The notes: a model not told the origin generated them from the sequence alone. 10,960 nt of DNA from an uncultured bacterium (GCA_913058555.1 CAJXRJ010000189.1:1-10960); one strand, 5' to 3'. Shown: positions 1-7,961, counted from the first letter of the stretch. Translations and numbers: made by a program.

Positions 1-2
1 GC

Positions 3-1838
3 CTTCATGTGGGGCCCACCTGGAGGGGATCGCTCCCCCGGTGGCGGTGGCAGGCGCTGGGACTGGAGGATCCCGGCGTTGCGAGCGCGGCGGCCGCCGC
101 TGGGCTCGATATCGCCCCCACACGTTGGAATCACTCGGCGCTATTGGGCGTCAGGTCAGCCGGGGCACTGGCCGTGCTCACGGACCGCGTTGGTGAGGAC
201 CGGCTCCGGACGAGGATCTTCAGCGCAAGGGCCCCGGCCGATTGGGGCCCGGCGGAACTCGATGCCATCGATGCTCTTTCCCGCCGCCTGCCTACGCCGC
301 AACCGGAGCTACGGCTCTACGAGGACGGGGTGCTACGGCTTCGGGTGCCACTGAATGGGCGCGGGGCCCCGCGCCTCGGGCTCGCGCGAACCTGGGGCGT
401 AGGCGAGGTCCCGTCCACGGAGACGTCCTGCGCGGCGGAGGGAGAGGCCGATCCTGGGCTCGAGCATTTGGAGCGCGAGTGGAGCCGTGTCCAAGGGCTG
501 GCCGACACCCGTGGCATTGAACTGGGGGCGCGGCCCGCGCCCCTTTGGGTGACGAGTCTCCCAAGCGGCAACGCACCCCATCGGGACGCAGGTTGGTACT
601 CGCGCAAGGCGGGGCGGCTTGTCATGGCCTGCGGTGTGGCCCGCGGCCCACGGGATGCCATCGCCGCATGGGCTTTGGCGGAGTTCTTCCATGGGGAGGC
701 GTGGACCGATGGGCCGGGTCTCACCCCCGAGCAGCTGGCGTTTCTCCATGACGTCGAATCGCTCGTGCCCCTGGGCCTCGATAACGGAAAGGCCCCTTCC
801 CCGGGGCCACAGCAGAGCCTTCCGCGGACGGTGGGGGTCCGGTATGGCGGTTCCGTCGAGCATGGCCAGGGCGCCTTCGGAACGGCGGCGGGGGCCGAAG
901 AGCTGCACGGGATCCGTGCCCTTGGCTTTGGGGCTGTTTGCCTTGAGGTGCACGTTCCCGTCCTCTCGCCCACGATGCGGACGAGCGCTCCGCTCGAATT
1001 CGAGGCGTGGGGCCAGGGCGGCCGCCGGTCCGTCACCCTCGAAGGAGACGCAGCGGTGTTGCTCGCGGCGGAGCACGCCCGCCAAGCGGGGCTCAAGGTC
1101 ATCCTTTGGCCGCGGATCCTCACCGGGCCGAGCGGCGACCTGGTGGGCCAGCAGGTCGTGCCGAGCCCGGAGCACTGGCGCGAACTCAGCGGCCGGATGC
1201 AGGAAACCTCGTCGCTCGTCGCAGGTCTAGCCGCGGAAATGGGCGCGGACGGGCTCGTTCTCTTCGACCTCCATTTCCTTCCCACGGAGGATGAGATCGA
1301 AGGAGAAGAGGGCCTCAGCGACGCCGTCAAAAGCGCCCTTGCCGCGCGCCGTTCCGTGCGCCTCGCCATGCTCGACGGAGCGAATGCGTTCGCGGGTCCG
1401 AAGGTCTGTGTCGCGGAGTCAGCACGGGCGTTGGCACTCGTGAGCAATGCCCCAGAATTCCAGGCCGCGGGGGTCGTCCTCGGTCTCGACCGAGTGGCCG
1501 GACTCTCCGGCCCCCCCGGGAATCGGCTTCACGATGTGTCGCGATTGGCGAAGGGGTTTGAGGCCGCCATCTCCAAGCTCGGCTCCGACCTGCAGATGAT
1601 TCAGCTCTCCCTGCCCGGAACCGACGGTGTGCGCCGTGGGCGTGAGGCCTGGGGCGGCGCCACCGACGGCCCCGCGCGCAATGACTACCTCGCGGCCCTC
1701 ATCGAAAGCCTCACCAGCGTGGAGGCGGTTCCTTTCATCGTTGCACGGGGTTGGATCCCCGGCGGTGGGTCCCCCCGTGGGTACGACGTCAGCCGGTGGC
1801 CGGTTCCAGCCCAGCGCTCCCTGGCCGCCTCGCGCTAG
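3..1838 (+). CDS. Hypothetical protein with divergent glycoside-hydrolase-like TIM-barrel C-terminus (5' partial)
   Basis: The reading frame is open from the window edge to the TAG at 1836-1838, so the true start is probably upstream. A GTG at 9 is the first in-frame start visible and would give 609 residues. I do not recognise the first ~270 residues. From about residue 275 the pattern resembles GH113-type barrels: GVRYGGS, then a helix ending GIRALGFGAVCLEVHVP (strand 2), a helix and GLKVILWPRI (~365, where GH113 proteins have a KVMLKPH-like strand), then EHW...LAAEMGADGLVLFDLHF (~400-423). In GH113 that last strand carries the catalytic glutamate in a GTE-like motif; here it reads LFDLHF, so activity is doubtful. 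No membrane segment or signal peptide is visible in the part present. It ends 90 nt before the next gene, on the same strand. The coding call is secure; the fold is an inference from strand and helix pattern only. Confidence 0.8.
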   Translation, partial: LHVGPTWRGSLPRWRWQALGLEDPGVASAAAAAGLDIAPTRWNHSALLGVRSAGALAVLTDRVGEDRLRTRIFSARAPADWGPAELDAIDALSRRLPTPQPELRLYEDGVLRLRVPLNGRGAPRLGLARTWGVGEVPSTETSCAAEGEADPGLEHLEREWSRVQGLADTRGIELGARPAPLWVTSLPSGNAPHRDAGWYSRKAGRLVMACGVARGPRDAIAAWALAEFFHGEAWTDGPGLTPEQLAFLHDVESLVPLGLDNGKAPSPGPQQSLPRTVGVRYGGSVEHGQGAFGTAAGAEELHGIRALGFGAVCLEVHVPVLSPTMRTSAPLEFEAWGQGGRRSVTLEGDAAVLLAAEHARQAGLKVILWPRILTGPSGDLVGQQVVPSPEHWRELSGRMQETSSLVAGLAAEMGADGLVLFDLHFLPTEDEIEGEEGLSDAVKSALAARRSVRLAMLDGANAFAGPKVCVAESARALALVSNAPEFQAAGVVLGLDRVAGLSGPPGNRLHDVSRLAKGFEAAISKLGSDLQMIQLSLPGTDGVRRGREAWGGATDGPARNDYLAALIESLTSVEAVPFIVARGWIPGGGSPRGYDVSRWPVPAQRSLAASR

Positions 1839-1873
1839 CCCCAACGGGATCGGCGGCCGCCCAAGGGGCCGGG

Positions 1874-1899
1874 GCGATGATTGCCCGCGATGATTGGCC
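1874..1899. repeat. 13-bp tandem direct repeat upstream of the large membrane-protein gene
   Basis: Two adjacent copies, GCGATGATTGCCC at 1874-1886 and GCGATGATTGGCC at 1887-1899, match at 12 of 13 positions. They lie in the 90-nt gap between the first gene and the GTG at 1929. They could be paired half-sites for a regulator just upstream of the -10-like hexamer at 1917, or a simple duplication. No function can be read from the sequence alone. Confidence 0.6.
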
Positions 1900-1916
1900 T
1901 GTGCCCCGGGGTACCG

Positions 1917-1922
1917 TATCGT
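1917..1922 (+). promoter_or_regulatory. Possible -10 element (TATCGT) for a leaderless transcript
   Basis: TATCGT fits the TAnnnT pattern of a -10 hexamer and ends six nucleotides before the GTG at 1929. Transcription from it would begin at or beside that start codon, giving a leaderless mRNA. No Shine-Dalgarno-like sequence precedes the GTG, which agrees with this. No convincing -35 element is visible. The match is short, so chance is quite possible. Confidence 0.25.
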
Positions 1923-1928
1923 GCGCCC

Positions 1929-4900
1929 GTGACGGAACCAGACGAGGAGACTCCAGCCCCGAATTCCGAGGGCACCCGCGCGGAAATGCTCCTGGCCCAG
2001 GCCGTAGCGCGGCTCCGTGAAGTGGACCCGCGCGCCTTCCTCGTGGAGCCCCGCGTGCTTCGGCGCGTCATCAAGGCGGAGGTCAACCTTCCGGCCCTGT
2101 CCGTTCAGATCCCGCACCGCAAGGTGTGGCTGGCGAAGCGGAACACGCTGATCCGCTACGTCGAACACGACGAGCTAGGGGCCGAGCCCCAGGCCGAACT
2201 CCCGGAGACGGCCATCCTGCTGCAGCGACCCCACGAAGCGGCGGTGGAGGCGCTCGGGCTCGAGTGGTTGCTCGCGCGCTGTTGGCGGCTCCTCTACCAC
2301 GCCCGCATCGACCTGCACTTCCAGGAGATGCTGAAGCACGGACAGCTCGAGCACAGTCAGGTGCGCGAGCGTATTCACCAGCTCGGGCAAGCGGAATTCG
2401 ACGAGGTGGCGGAGGTCCTGCGCCACGAGCACATGGTCCTCGTGGACAGCACGGTGCCCGATGTCTACGCGGAGTTCGCGTCGGTCTACGGTGAGCTGCG
2501 CGCCTTTGCGCCCCATTGCGTGCCGGCGTACTTCCCGTCACTGCAGGATCCCCAGCGCGTCGAGGCGCTCCTTCGGCGGGACCTGGACCTCGACGCCTTG
2601 CTCAGCGCGACGCGCCCCAGCGGCGCGCCCGAGGCCGTGAGCGGCGAGGACCGGTCCGCCCACGATGAAACCGACGCGGAATTGGATCACCTCACGGGGC
2701 GCGCACCACGGCCGGGGCTGACCTCCCAGCACCCCGACGATGTTCGCCTTCAGCTGCCGAAGTCAGGCAAGCGATCCCCGAGGGCCGTCAAGCGACTGCG
2801 GCGCCGGGCTGACCGGGCATCGGCCCGGGGCAACTCCGTCGCCGCCGCCTTGTTCTTGATCACGGCGGCGCGTCACGCGCCCGGGCCGGAGGCGCGGGAG
2901 CTGTGCGGTGACGCCGAGGGGCACCTGCGCCGCCTCGTGGAGCGCCTGCGGGCGGCCCTCGAGTTCGACAGCGACACAAGCGCCCGTTGGTACCGATCTG
3001 TCGTGGGTCTTGCGCGGAACGCGGGCCGTGGATTCTGGAACGCCGACAAGCGACTCCTTCACGACCTCCAGCGGGTCTGCGTGGACCACGAACGGGAGAC
3101 GTCGAAGATCCACCTAGGCCGCTGGCTGCGCAGCTTCGGCCGCGTCCCCCTTCGCCGCAAGCTCCCGAACCAGCGCGAGGTGCTCATGAGCAAGCACCTG
3201 GCGAGCGCCACCCGGCGTTTGGTTTCGTCACGGCTCACGGGACCCGAGCGCGACGACCTCAGCCACCTCCTCGGGGAGGCGGCGGATTCGGCGGAGCTCC
3301 AGATGCGCACGCGGCTGCGCCCGCTCCTGCGGGGCAGCCTGCTCGAGGTTGGGCTCGTGCCCACGACCACGCCGGAACGCGTTGCGTTCTCGAAGATGGT
3401 CGAAGAGCTGCTCGACCAGGTCGTCCGTGCGGGCTTCTTCACCATGGGGCACCTGCGCGACGCGATCTCCCGCAGCCATCTGAAGCTCGAGGACGTGGGC
3501 AGCCCCAAGGAGTTTTTGGCGGGAGACCGGCTCCTGAAGGCGGACCACGCGTTGCCCAAGTCCCTGGACGGCGTCTATCAGCGGGGAGACATTTACCTGC
3601 GTTGGCTGCAGCGGGCCACGTCCCTGGTTTTTGGGACTCCGCCAGGGCGCTTCATCACACGCTTTGTCGCCTTGCCGTTTGGCATGGCTTATGTCGTCCT
3701 GGAGGGCTCGATCCATCTTGGCGAGATGTTCGCGCCTGAGGGGTCCATGAAGATCCACTGGGTCCACGTGCACACCCTTGAGATCGTCTTGAGTCTCGGG
3801 GTTTTTGCGCTGCTCTTGATCCACGTGGAGAGCTTCCGGAAGCTCCTCTGGGGCCTTCTGAAGTCGGCCTTCTTGGGCCTGAAACGCGTGCTAATCGACT
3901 GGCCCGTGCGGTTCTTTCAGCTGTCGGCGGTCCAAGGCTTCCTGCGGAGCCGCCCGGTGCGGGCCCTGCGCCGATTCGTGATTTGGCCCCTCGTGCCCAC
4001 GGCGCTGATCTGCGGGCTCCTGCCGCGGCTCACGAATACCATGCCTGAGCAGAGCGCCGTCAACTGGGCGGTGGTCTTTGTCGCGATGTCGGTGATCCTC
4101 AACAGCCGCGTGGGCCGAGACGTTGAGGAACTCGGACAAGAATGGCTGTACACCGCCTGGAGGCGCATCCGCGTGCACGTGTTCGTGGCGCTCTTCGCGG
4201 CGATCATGGACAGCTTCAAGCGCATGCTGGAGCTCTTTGAACGTTTGCTCTACGCCGTGGACGAGTGGCTGCGGTTCAAGAGCGGTGAGGGCGCTTTGGC
4301 CCTTGGAATCAAGGCGGTGCTTGGGCTCTTTTGGGGGGCCTTCACGTTCGTGGCGCGCTTCGTCGTCAATCTGCTCGTTGAGCCCCAGGTCAACCCGATC
4401 AAGCACTTCCCGGTCGTCACCTTGAGCCACAAGCTGCTCTTGCCGATGGCACCGGCGATGATCGACTTCCTCGCGGGATTCGATGCCTTCGGTCGGGAGG
4501 CCGCGGCTGCGATCATCGGGCCGACAGTCTTCCTCGCGCCGGGCGTCGTGGGCTTCATCGCGTGGGAGCTCAAGTCGAACTGGCAGCTCTACAAGATCAA
4601 CCGCAGCCGCAACCTGCACTCACTCGTGGTGGGGACCCACGGCGAGACCTTCATTCGGTTGATGAAGCCTGGCTTCCACTCCGGGACCCTCCCGAAGCAA
4701 TTCCGCAAGCTGCGCCGCATCGATCGCCGCCGGCGCGCGGCTCAGCACAGCCTGGCCCGTAGCCGCACGCTGGCAAAGATCCACCAGGTGCACATGGCAG
4801 TGGAGCGCTTCGTCACGAGTGAGTTGATCCAGCTCCTCGATGAGCTTCCCGCGTGGAAGTACGAGGTGAAGATCGGTCGCGTTCGGCTCGCGTCGAACAG

Positions 4901-5495
4901 TGCGCGCGTGGAGCTGCTCGTGCCTGAGCTCCAGGGGGCGGGTTCCCAAGTGGAGGGCGCGAACGATTCGGCCACAGGGTCAGGCGCAGCGGCTGTCCGG
5001 AACTCCTTCGGCGCGATGGAGCTCCTTTTCGAGGAACAGTCCGGTTGGCTCCTGGCTTGCGTCGCGCAGGTGGGATGGGCCGCGCAGCTCTCGGAAGACG
5101 ATACGGCGCTACTCCTCGATGCGCTCTCAGGGTTCTACCGGCTCGCCGGCGTGGACTTGATCCGCGAGCAGATCGACCAGGCCCTCGGCGGTAAGGGGTT
5201 GCCCTACGACGTCACGGAGCAGGGCCTCGTGGTTTGGCCCGACGGCAGGTACGGCGTGGAGGCCTCCTACAACCTCCATCGCAAGTCCTCCATGCGCCCG
5301 AGCCCGCGCAGCGTCGCCAAGGCGTTCAATCTCGCGGTGCTCGACCGCGAGCGCCTCGTCTTTTCCCACTCGCCCGTGCCCCGGGACGCTTGGGAGGATC
5401 GTTGGCGCACCGACGGAACCCCCGGAGGAGCACTCCTGCCGCCGCCAGCCCGCTGGCGCTGGGCGAGCGGGGACGAGCCCGCCCGGTCCCTGTGA
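1929..5495 (+). CDS. Uncharacterised 1188-residue multi-pass membrane protein
   Basis: I do not recognise this family. The GTG at 1929 is chosen because the protein then begins with a plain acidic leader (TEPDEETPAPNSEG), and a possible -10 sits just upstream; ATG at 1890 and TTG at 1881 are in-frame alternatives. Residues 1 to ~570 are soluble, charged and largely helical, with a Pro/Asp-rich break near 220-270 and an Arg-rich stretch after it. Hydrophobic segments then lie at about 574-595, 614-633, 683-700, 710-728, 749-760 (weak), 790-816 and 858-880, with helical amphipathic stretches between them. A basic patch (KLRRIDRRRRAAQ) near 925 follows, then a soluble ~260-residue C-terminus. 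There is no N-terminal signal peptide, so the N-terminus is probably cytoplasmic. No ATPase, transport or enzymatic motif is visible. The stop is 90 nt before the kinase gene on the same strand, but that gene has its own promoter-like site, so shared function is not implied. Confidence 0.9.
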   Translation: MTEPDEETPAPNSEGTRAEMLLAQAVARLREVDPRAFLVEPRVLRRVIKAEVNLPALSVQIPHRKVWLAKRNTLIRYVEHDELGAEPQAELPETAILLQRPHEAAVEALGLEWLLARCWRLLYHARIDLHFQEMLKHGQLEHSQVRERIHQLGQAEFDEVAEVLRHEHMVLVDSTVPDVYAEFASVYGELRAFAPHCVPAYFPSLQDPQRVEALLRRDLDLDALLSATRPSGAPEAVSGEDRSAHDETDAELDHLTGRAPRPGLTSQHPDDVRLQLPKSGKRSPRAVKRLRRRADRASARGNSVAAALFLITAARHAPGPEARELCGDAEGHLRRLVERLRAALEFDSDTSARWYRSVVGLARNAGRGFWNADKRLLHDLQRVCVDHERETSKIHLGRWLRSFGRVPLRRKLPNQREVLMSKHLASATRRLVSSRLTGPERDDLSHLLGEAADSAELQMRTRLRPLLRGSLLEVGLVPTTTPERVAFSKMVEELLDQVVRAGFFTMGHLRDAISRSHLKLEDVGSPKEFLAGDRLLKADHALPKSLDGVYQRGDIYLRWLQRATSLVFGTPPGRFITRFVALPFGMAYVVLEGSIHLGEMFAPEGSMKIHWVHVHTLEIVLSLGVFALLLIHVESFRKLLWGLLKSAFLGLKRVLIDWPVRFFQLSAVQGFLRSRPVRALRRFVIWPLVPTALICGLLPRLTNTMPEQSAVNWAVVFVAMSVILNSRVGRDVEELGQEWLYTAWRRIRVHVFVALFAAIMDSFKRMLELFERLLYAVDEWLRFKSGEGALALGIKAVLGLFWGAFTFVARFVVNLLVEPQVNPIKHFPVVTLSHKLLLPMAPAMIDFLAGFDAFGREAAAAIIGPTVFLAPGVVGFIAWELKSNWQLYKINRSRNLHSLVVGTHGETFIRLMKPGFHSGTLPKQFRKLRRIDRRRRAAQHSLARSRTLAKIHQVHMAVERFVTSELIQLLDELPAWKYEVKIGRVRLASNSARVELLVPELQGAGSQVEGANDSATGSGAAAVRNSFGAMELLFEEQSGWLLACVAQVGWAAQLSEDDTALLLDALSGFYRLAGVDLIREQIDQALGGKGLPYDVTEQGLVVWPDGRYGVEASYNLHRKSSMRPSPRSVAKAFNLAVLDRERLVFSHSPVPRDAWEDRWRTDGTPGGALLPPPARWRWASGDEPARSL

Positions 5496-5567
5496 TTACC
5501 GTTGTCGCACCCCACATCGGCGCGCGGATTTGCGGGGTGGATGGCCAAGAGGGGCACCGGCGCGACC

Positions 5568-5576
5568 TGATAGAAT
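5568..5576 (+). promoter_or_regulatory. Extended -10 promoter element upstream of the histidine kinase
   Basis: TGATAGAAT fits the extended -10 consensus TGnTATAAT with one mismatch. It ends nine nucleotides before the kinase ATG at 5586, so transcription would start about three nucleotides upstream of the ATG and the message would be nearly leaderless. No Shine-Dalgarno sequence lies before that ATG, which is consistent. No clear -35 box is present, as is usual for extended -10 promoters. Confidence 0.45.
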
Positions 5577-5585
5577 GTTTGAGCG

Positions 5586-7130
5586 ATGGATCGTCCCCTC
5601 AGAAGTGACATCGGCGGCGACGATTACCTCGACGCGCTGATCGGCGGTTTCCCCGATGCGGTGGTTGTGATCAAGGGCTCTGGTGAGATCATCCGTACGA
5701 GTTCCTCGGTGAAGTCGCTGTTGGGTTGGGCCCCGTCCCAGCTGATTGGCCAGAGCGTGAACGTGCTGATCCCCGAGCCCCACCGCTCAGAACACGACGG
5801 CTACATCCAAAGGCACCTTGAAACGGGACACTCCTGGGCCCTCGGCACGGTGCGCGAGTTCGACGTCGTTCGGAAGGACGGCACGACGACCCTGTGCGAA
5901 GTCAGCGTGTCGAAGATGGTGCTCCCGGGCCGCACCGAACCGTATTTTTGCGGCGCGATCCGTGGCATCGCAGACCGTGTCTTGTCCCGCAAGCGACTGG
6001 CGTTGAGCGAGGCCAAGTTCCGCGCCGTCTTCGAGAACGAGAATCAGTTTGTCCTTCTCCTGGACCGGGATGGGGCCATCGTGGAAGCCAACCGGCCGAC
6101 CTACCTGCGGACAGGCTGTGTTGCTGGAGATGTCCTGGGGCGAAGCCTCGATGGCGCTCGTTTTTGGAGTCCCGAGCCAGGCAACCGCGAGGTGGTCAAT
6201 CGGCTCTTGGCGCGGGCCTACGAGCATGGACTCGCGACGGGTCGGGCGCAGGTGGACGTCATGGAGGAGAGCCCCGCGCCAAAGGGAGTCGCCCCGAACG
6301 GCGATTCGCCGGCGGACTCCCTCCCAAGAATGGCGCGGGTCCAGCGGTCCCACGCCGTCTCCGTTCGAGTGCTCGACGAGTGGGAGGAGGGTTTGCCCCA
6401 CGCCCTCGTTGAGGTGCGTGAGATCACGGAGCTCGTGCGGGCCGAAGAACGAGAGACCGCCATCATGCGTTCCCTGGCGCGGGTCGGGGAGGAGGCGGCT
6501 GTTCTGGCCCACGAACTCCGATCCCCTGTCTCGGAGCTCGAGCTGGCCCTCCGGGCGGTGTCGAAGGAGCTAGGGGAAGAAGAGGGGGCGATGGTCGAGG
6601 CCCTGGCCTTGCGGATGCGGCGCCTGGAGGGCCTGCTCCAGCGCACCCTGAGCTTCTCGAGGCCGCTCGAGCTAGACGTTCAACCCATGGCCCTGGACGC
6701 GGCCGTGCAACGCGGCATCGAGCGCGAGCTCGTCATCATCAAGCGCTTTGCGATCAGGACCTCCGTGCGCATCCCCATGGATTTCCCGATGATCCATGCG
6801 GATACGGATGCCTTTGGGGATCTGTTCGCGAACGTCCTGCGCAACGCCGTGGAGGCCCAGCCCGAAGGGGGCCGTGTCGAGATCCGCGCCGCCATGAATG
6901 GACATGGCCGCGCTTTGATCACCGTCGAAGACGATGGCCCCGGCATCGCGCCCGAGCGTCGCGAGGAGGTCTTCCGGGTGTTCGCCACTGACAAGGAGGG
7001 CGGCACCGGATTCGGCCTGGCCCTCGTGCGCAAGATCGCCGAGGCACACGGAGCGACGGTGGCCCTGGAGCCAGGGGCTGGTGGAAGCGGGCTGCGCGTC
7101 TGTTTCGACTGGCCGTGCGACGGCAATTGA
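5586..7130 (+). CDS. PAS-PAS sensor histidine kinase, FixL-like, candidate haem sensor
   Basis: A soluble kinase of 514 residues that should autophosphorylate on His and pass the phosphate to the regulator encoded next. Domain order is PAS1 (~14-130), PAS2 (~139-285), HisKA (~297-362) with H309 in LAHELRSP, and HATPase_c (~404-512) with N420 (N box), DDGPGI at 449-454 (G1) and GTGFGLAL at 473-480 (G2). The catalytic set looks complete. PAS1 has the FixL signature PEPHRSEHDGY. Its H70 matches the haem-ligating His200 of Bradyrhizobium FixL, R76 matches Arg206 and R90 matches distal Arg220, with no gaps; V106 and V108 replace Leu236 and Ile238. PAS2 carries a low-complexity Pro/Ala/Gly insert at ~228-250. 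No membrane segment is seen, so the signal is intracellular. Haem binding is inferred: many PAS domains share this motif without proven haem. The ATG at 5586 fits the start of PAS1. Confidence 0.93.
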   Translation: MDRPLRSDIGGDDYLDALIGGFPDAVVVIKGSGEIIRTSSSVKSLLGWAPSQLIGQSVNVLIPEPHRSEHDGYIQRHLETGHSWALGTVREFDVVRKDGTTTLCEVSVSKMVLPGRTEPYFCGAIRGIADRVLSRKRLALSEAKFRAVFENENQFVLLLDRDGAIVEANRPTYLRTGCVAGDVLGRSLDGARFWSPEPGNREVVNRLLARAYEHGLATGRAQVDVMEESPAPKGVAPNGDSPADSLPRMARVQRSHAVSVRVLDEWEEGLPHALVEVREITELVRAEERETAIMRSLARVGEEAAVLAHELRSPVSELELALRAVSKELGEEEGAMVEALALRMRRLEGLLQRTLSFSRPLELDVQPMALDAAVQRGIERELVIIKRFAIRTSVRIPMDFPMIHADTDAFGDLFANVLRNAVEAQPEGGRVEIRAAMNGHGRALITVEDDGPGIAPERREEVFRVFATDKEGGTGFGLALVRKIAEAHGATVALEPGAGGSGLRVCFDWPCDGN

Positions 7131-7159
7131 CCAAGAAGAACCCGATACGTCTGACACAG

Positions 7160-7858
7160 ATGCCCATGAATCAGCCCCCATCGTCCGATCGCCCCGCGCC
7201 CAAGATCCGCGTCTTCGTGCTCGACGACCAGGCGATCTTGCGCGCGGCTTTGCGCCGTTTGCTGGAGGGCGACTGTGGGTTCGAGGTGGTCGGGGACAGC
7301 GGTGACGGCCGCGAAGCCGCCCAACGGATCGAGAGCCTTCGACCGGACGTGGTCACCGTCGACGTGACGATGCCAGGCCTTTCGGGGATCGACGCGCTGC
7401 CGCTGCTCGCGAAGGCGTCACCGGCCTCGAAGTTTTTGATGCTGACCAACCATGAGTCGGGCCGATTCCTCGAGGAGTCCCTCCAGGCCGGAGCCTCGGG
7501 GTTCTTGACCAAGGACTCCGAGCCCGATGAACTGCGTGTCGCCATCGAAGCGATCCACGCGGGCCGGAAGTACGTGACACCGCGGGTGACCCACGCCCTC
7601 GTGAACCGCATGACCCACGGGGGCACGGCGTCAGGTGGCGCGACTCCCCAGGGCCGGCTAGCGGTCCTTACGGCCCGGGAACGTGAGGTCTTTCAGCTCC
7701 TTGCGTTGGGCCATACCAACAAAGAGGTCGCACGGGACCTGGAGATCTCCGTGGGTACGGTGAAGAAGCACCGCGAGAACTTGCAGAGAAAGCTCGATGC
7801 CCATTCGCCCGCCGAGTTGGCTCGGATTGCGATCCAAGAGGGCTTGCTCTCCAGTTGA
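7160..7858 (+). CDS. Two-component response regulator, NarL/FixJ family (REC + LuxR HTH)
   Basis: A 232-residue DNA-binding regulator. The receiver domain (~15-135) has the acidic pair D22/D23, phospho-acceptor D68 in VTVDVTMPG, T96 and K118 in the FLTKD motif, a full set for phosphotransfer. A Gly/Thr-rich linker (~152-166) leads to a LuxR-type helix-turn-helix (~168-226), with the recognition region around NKEVARDLEISVGTVKKHR. The start is set at ATG 7160; ATG 7166 is nearly as good, and a longer GTG start at 7115 would overlap the kinase gene and add non-conserved residues. No strong Shine-Dalgarno site is seen. The gene starts 29 nt after the kinase stop, so the two are almost surely cotranscribed partners, arranged as in fixLJ. 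Its target promoters are unknown; a 20-bp palindrome lies 68 nt past its stop. Confidence 0.93.
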   Translation: MPMNQPPSSDRPAPKIRVFVLDDQAILRAALRRLLEGDCGFEVVGDSGDGREAAQRIESLRPDVVTVDVTMPGLSGIDALPLLAKASPASKFLMLTNHESGRFLEESLQAGASGFLTKDSEPDELRVAIEAIHAGRKYVTPRVTHALVNRMTHGGTASGGATPQGRLAVLTAREREVFQLLALGHTNKEVARDLEISVGTVKKHRENLQRKLDAHSPAELARIAIQEGLLSS

Positions 7859-7926
7859 AGGGCCGGCGCTCGTTCTGGCCATGATCTTGCGAGGCGGCCA
7901 CGCAGCCGAGGGTTGCGAGCCCAGCT

Positions 7927-7946
7927 GTTCACCCAGCTGGGTGAAC
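7927..7946. terminator. Perfect 20-bp palindrome between convergent genes (bidirectional terminator or operator)
   Basis: GTTCACCCAG is followed directly by its exact reverse complement CTGGGTGAAC. In RNA this can fold into an 8-bp stem with an AGCT loop on either strand. It lies between the stop of the response-regulator gene (7858) and the stop of the convergent glycosyltransferase gene (7962-7964), the place expected for a shared terminator. There is no T-run on either side, so an intrinsic terminator is not canonical. A dimeric regulator's binding site is the alternative. Confidence 0.45.
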
Positions 7947-7961
7947 CAATGATCCAGGGCG

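Noticed and set aside
317..1447. Long antisense open frame (376 codons, minus strand) opposite the first gene
   Set aside because: Composition is Arg/Ser/Pro-rich and low in ordered hydrophobic pattern, as expected from the reverse strand of GC-rich coding DNA; the plus-strand frame shows a coherent fold pattern.
3891..4619. 242-codon minus-strand open frame inside the large membrane-protein gene
   Set aside because: His/Glu/Arg-rich shadow of the hydrophobic plus-strand segments; no recognisable feature.
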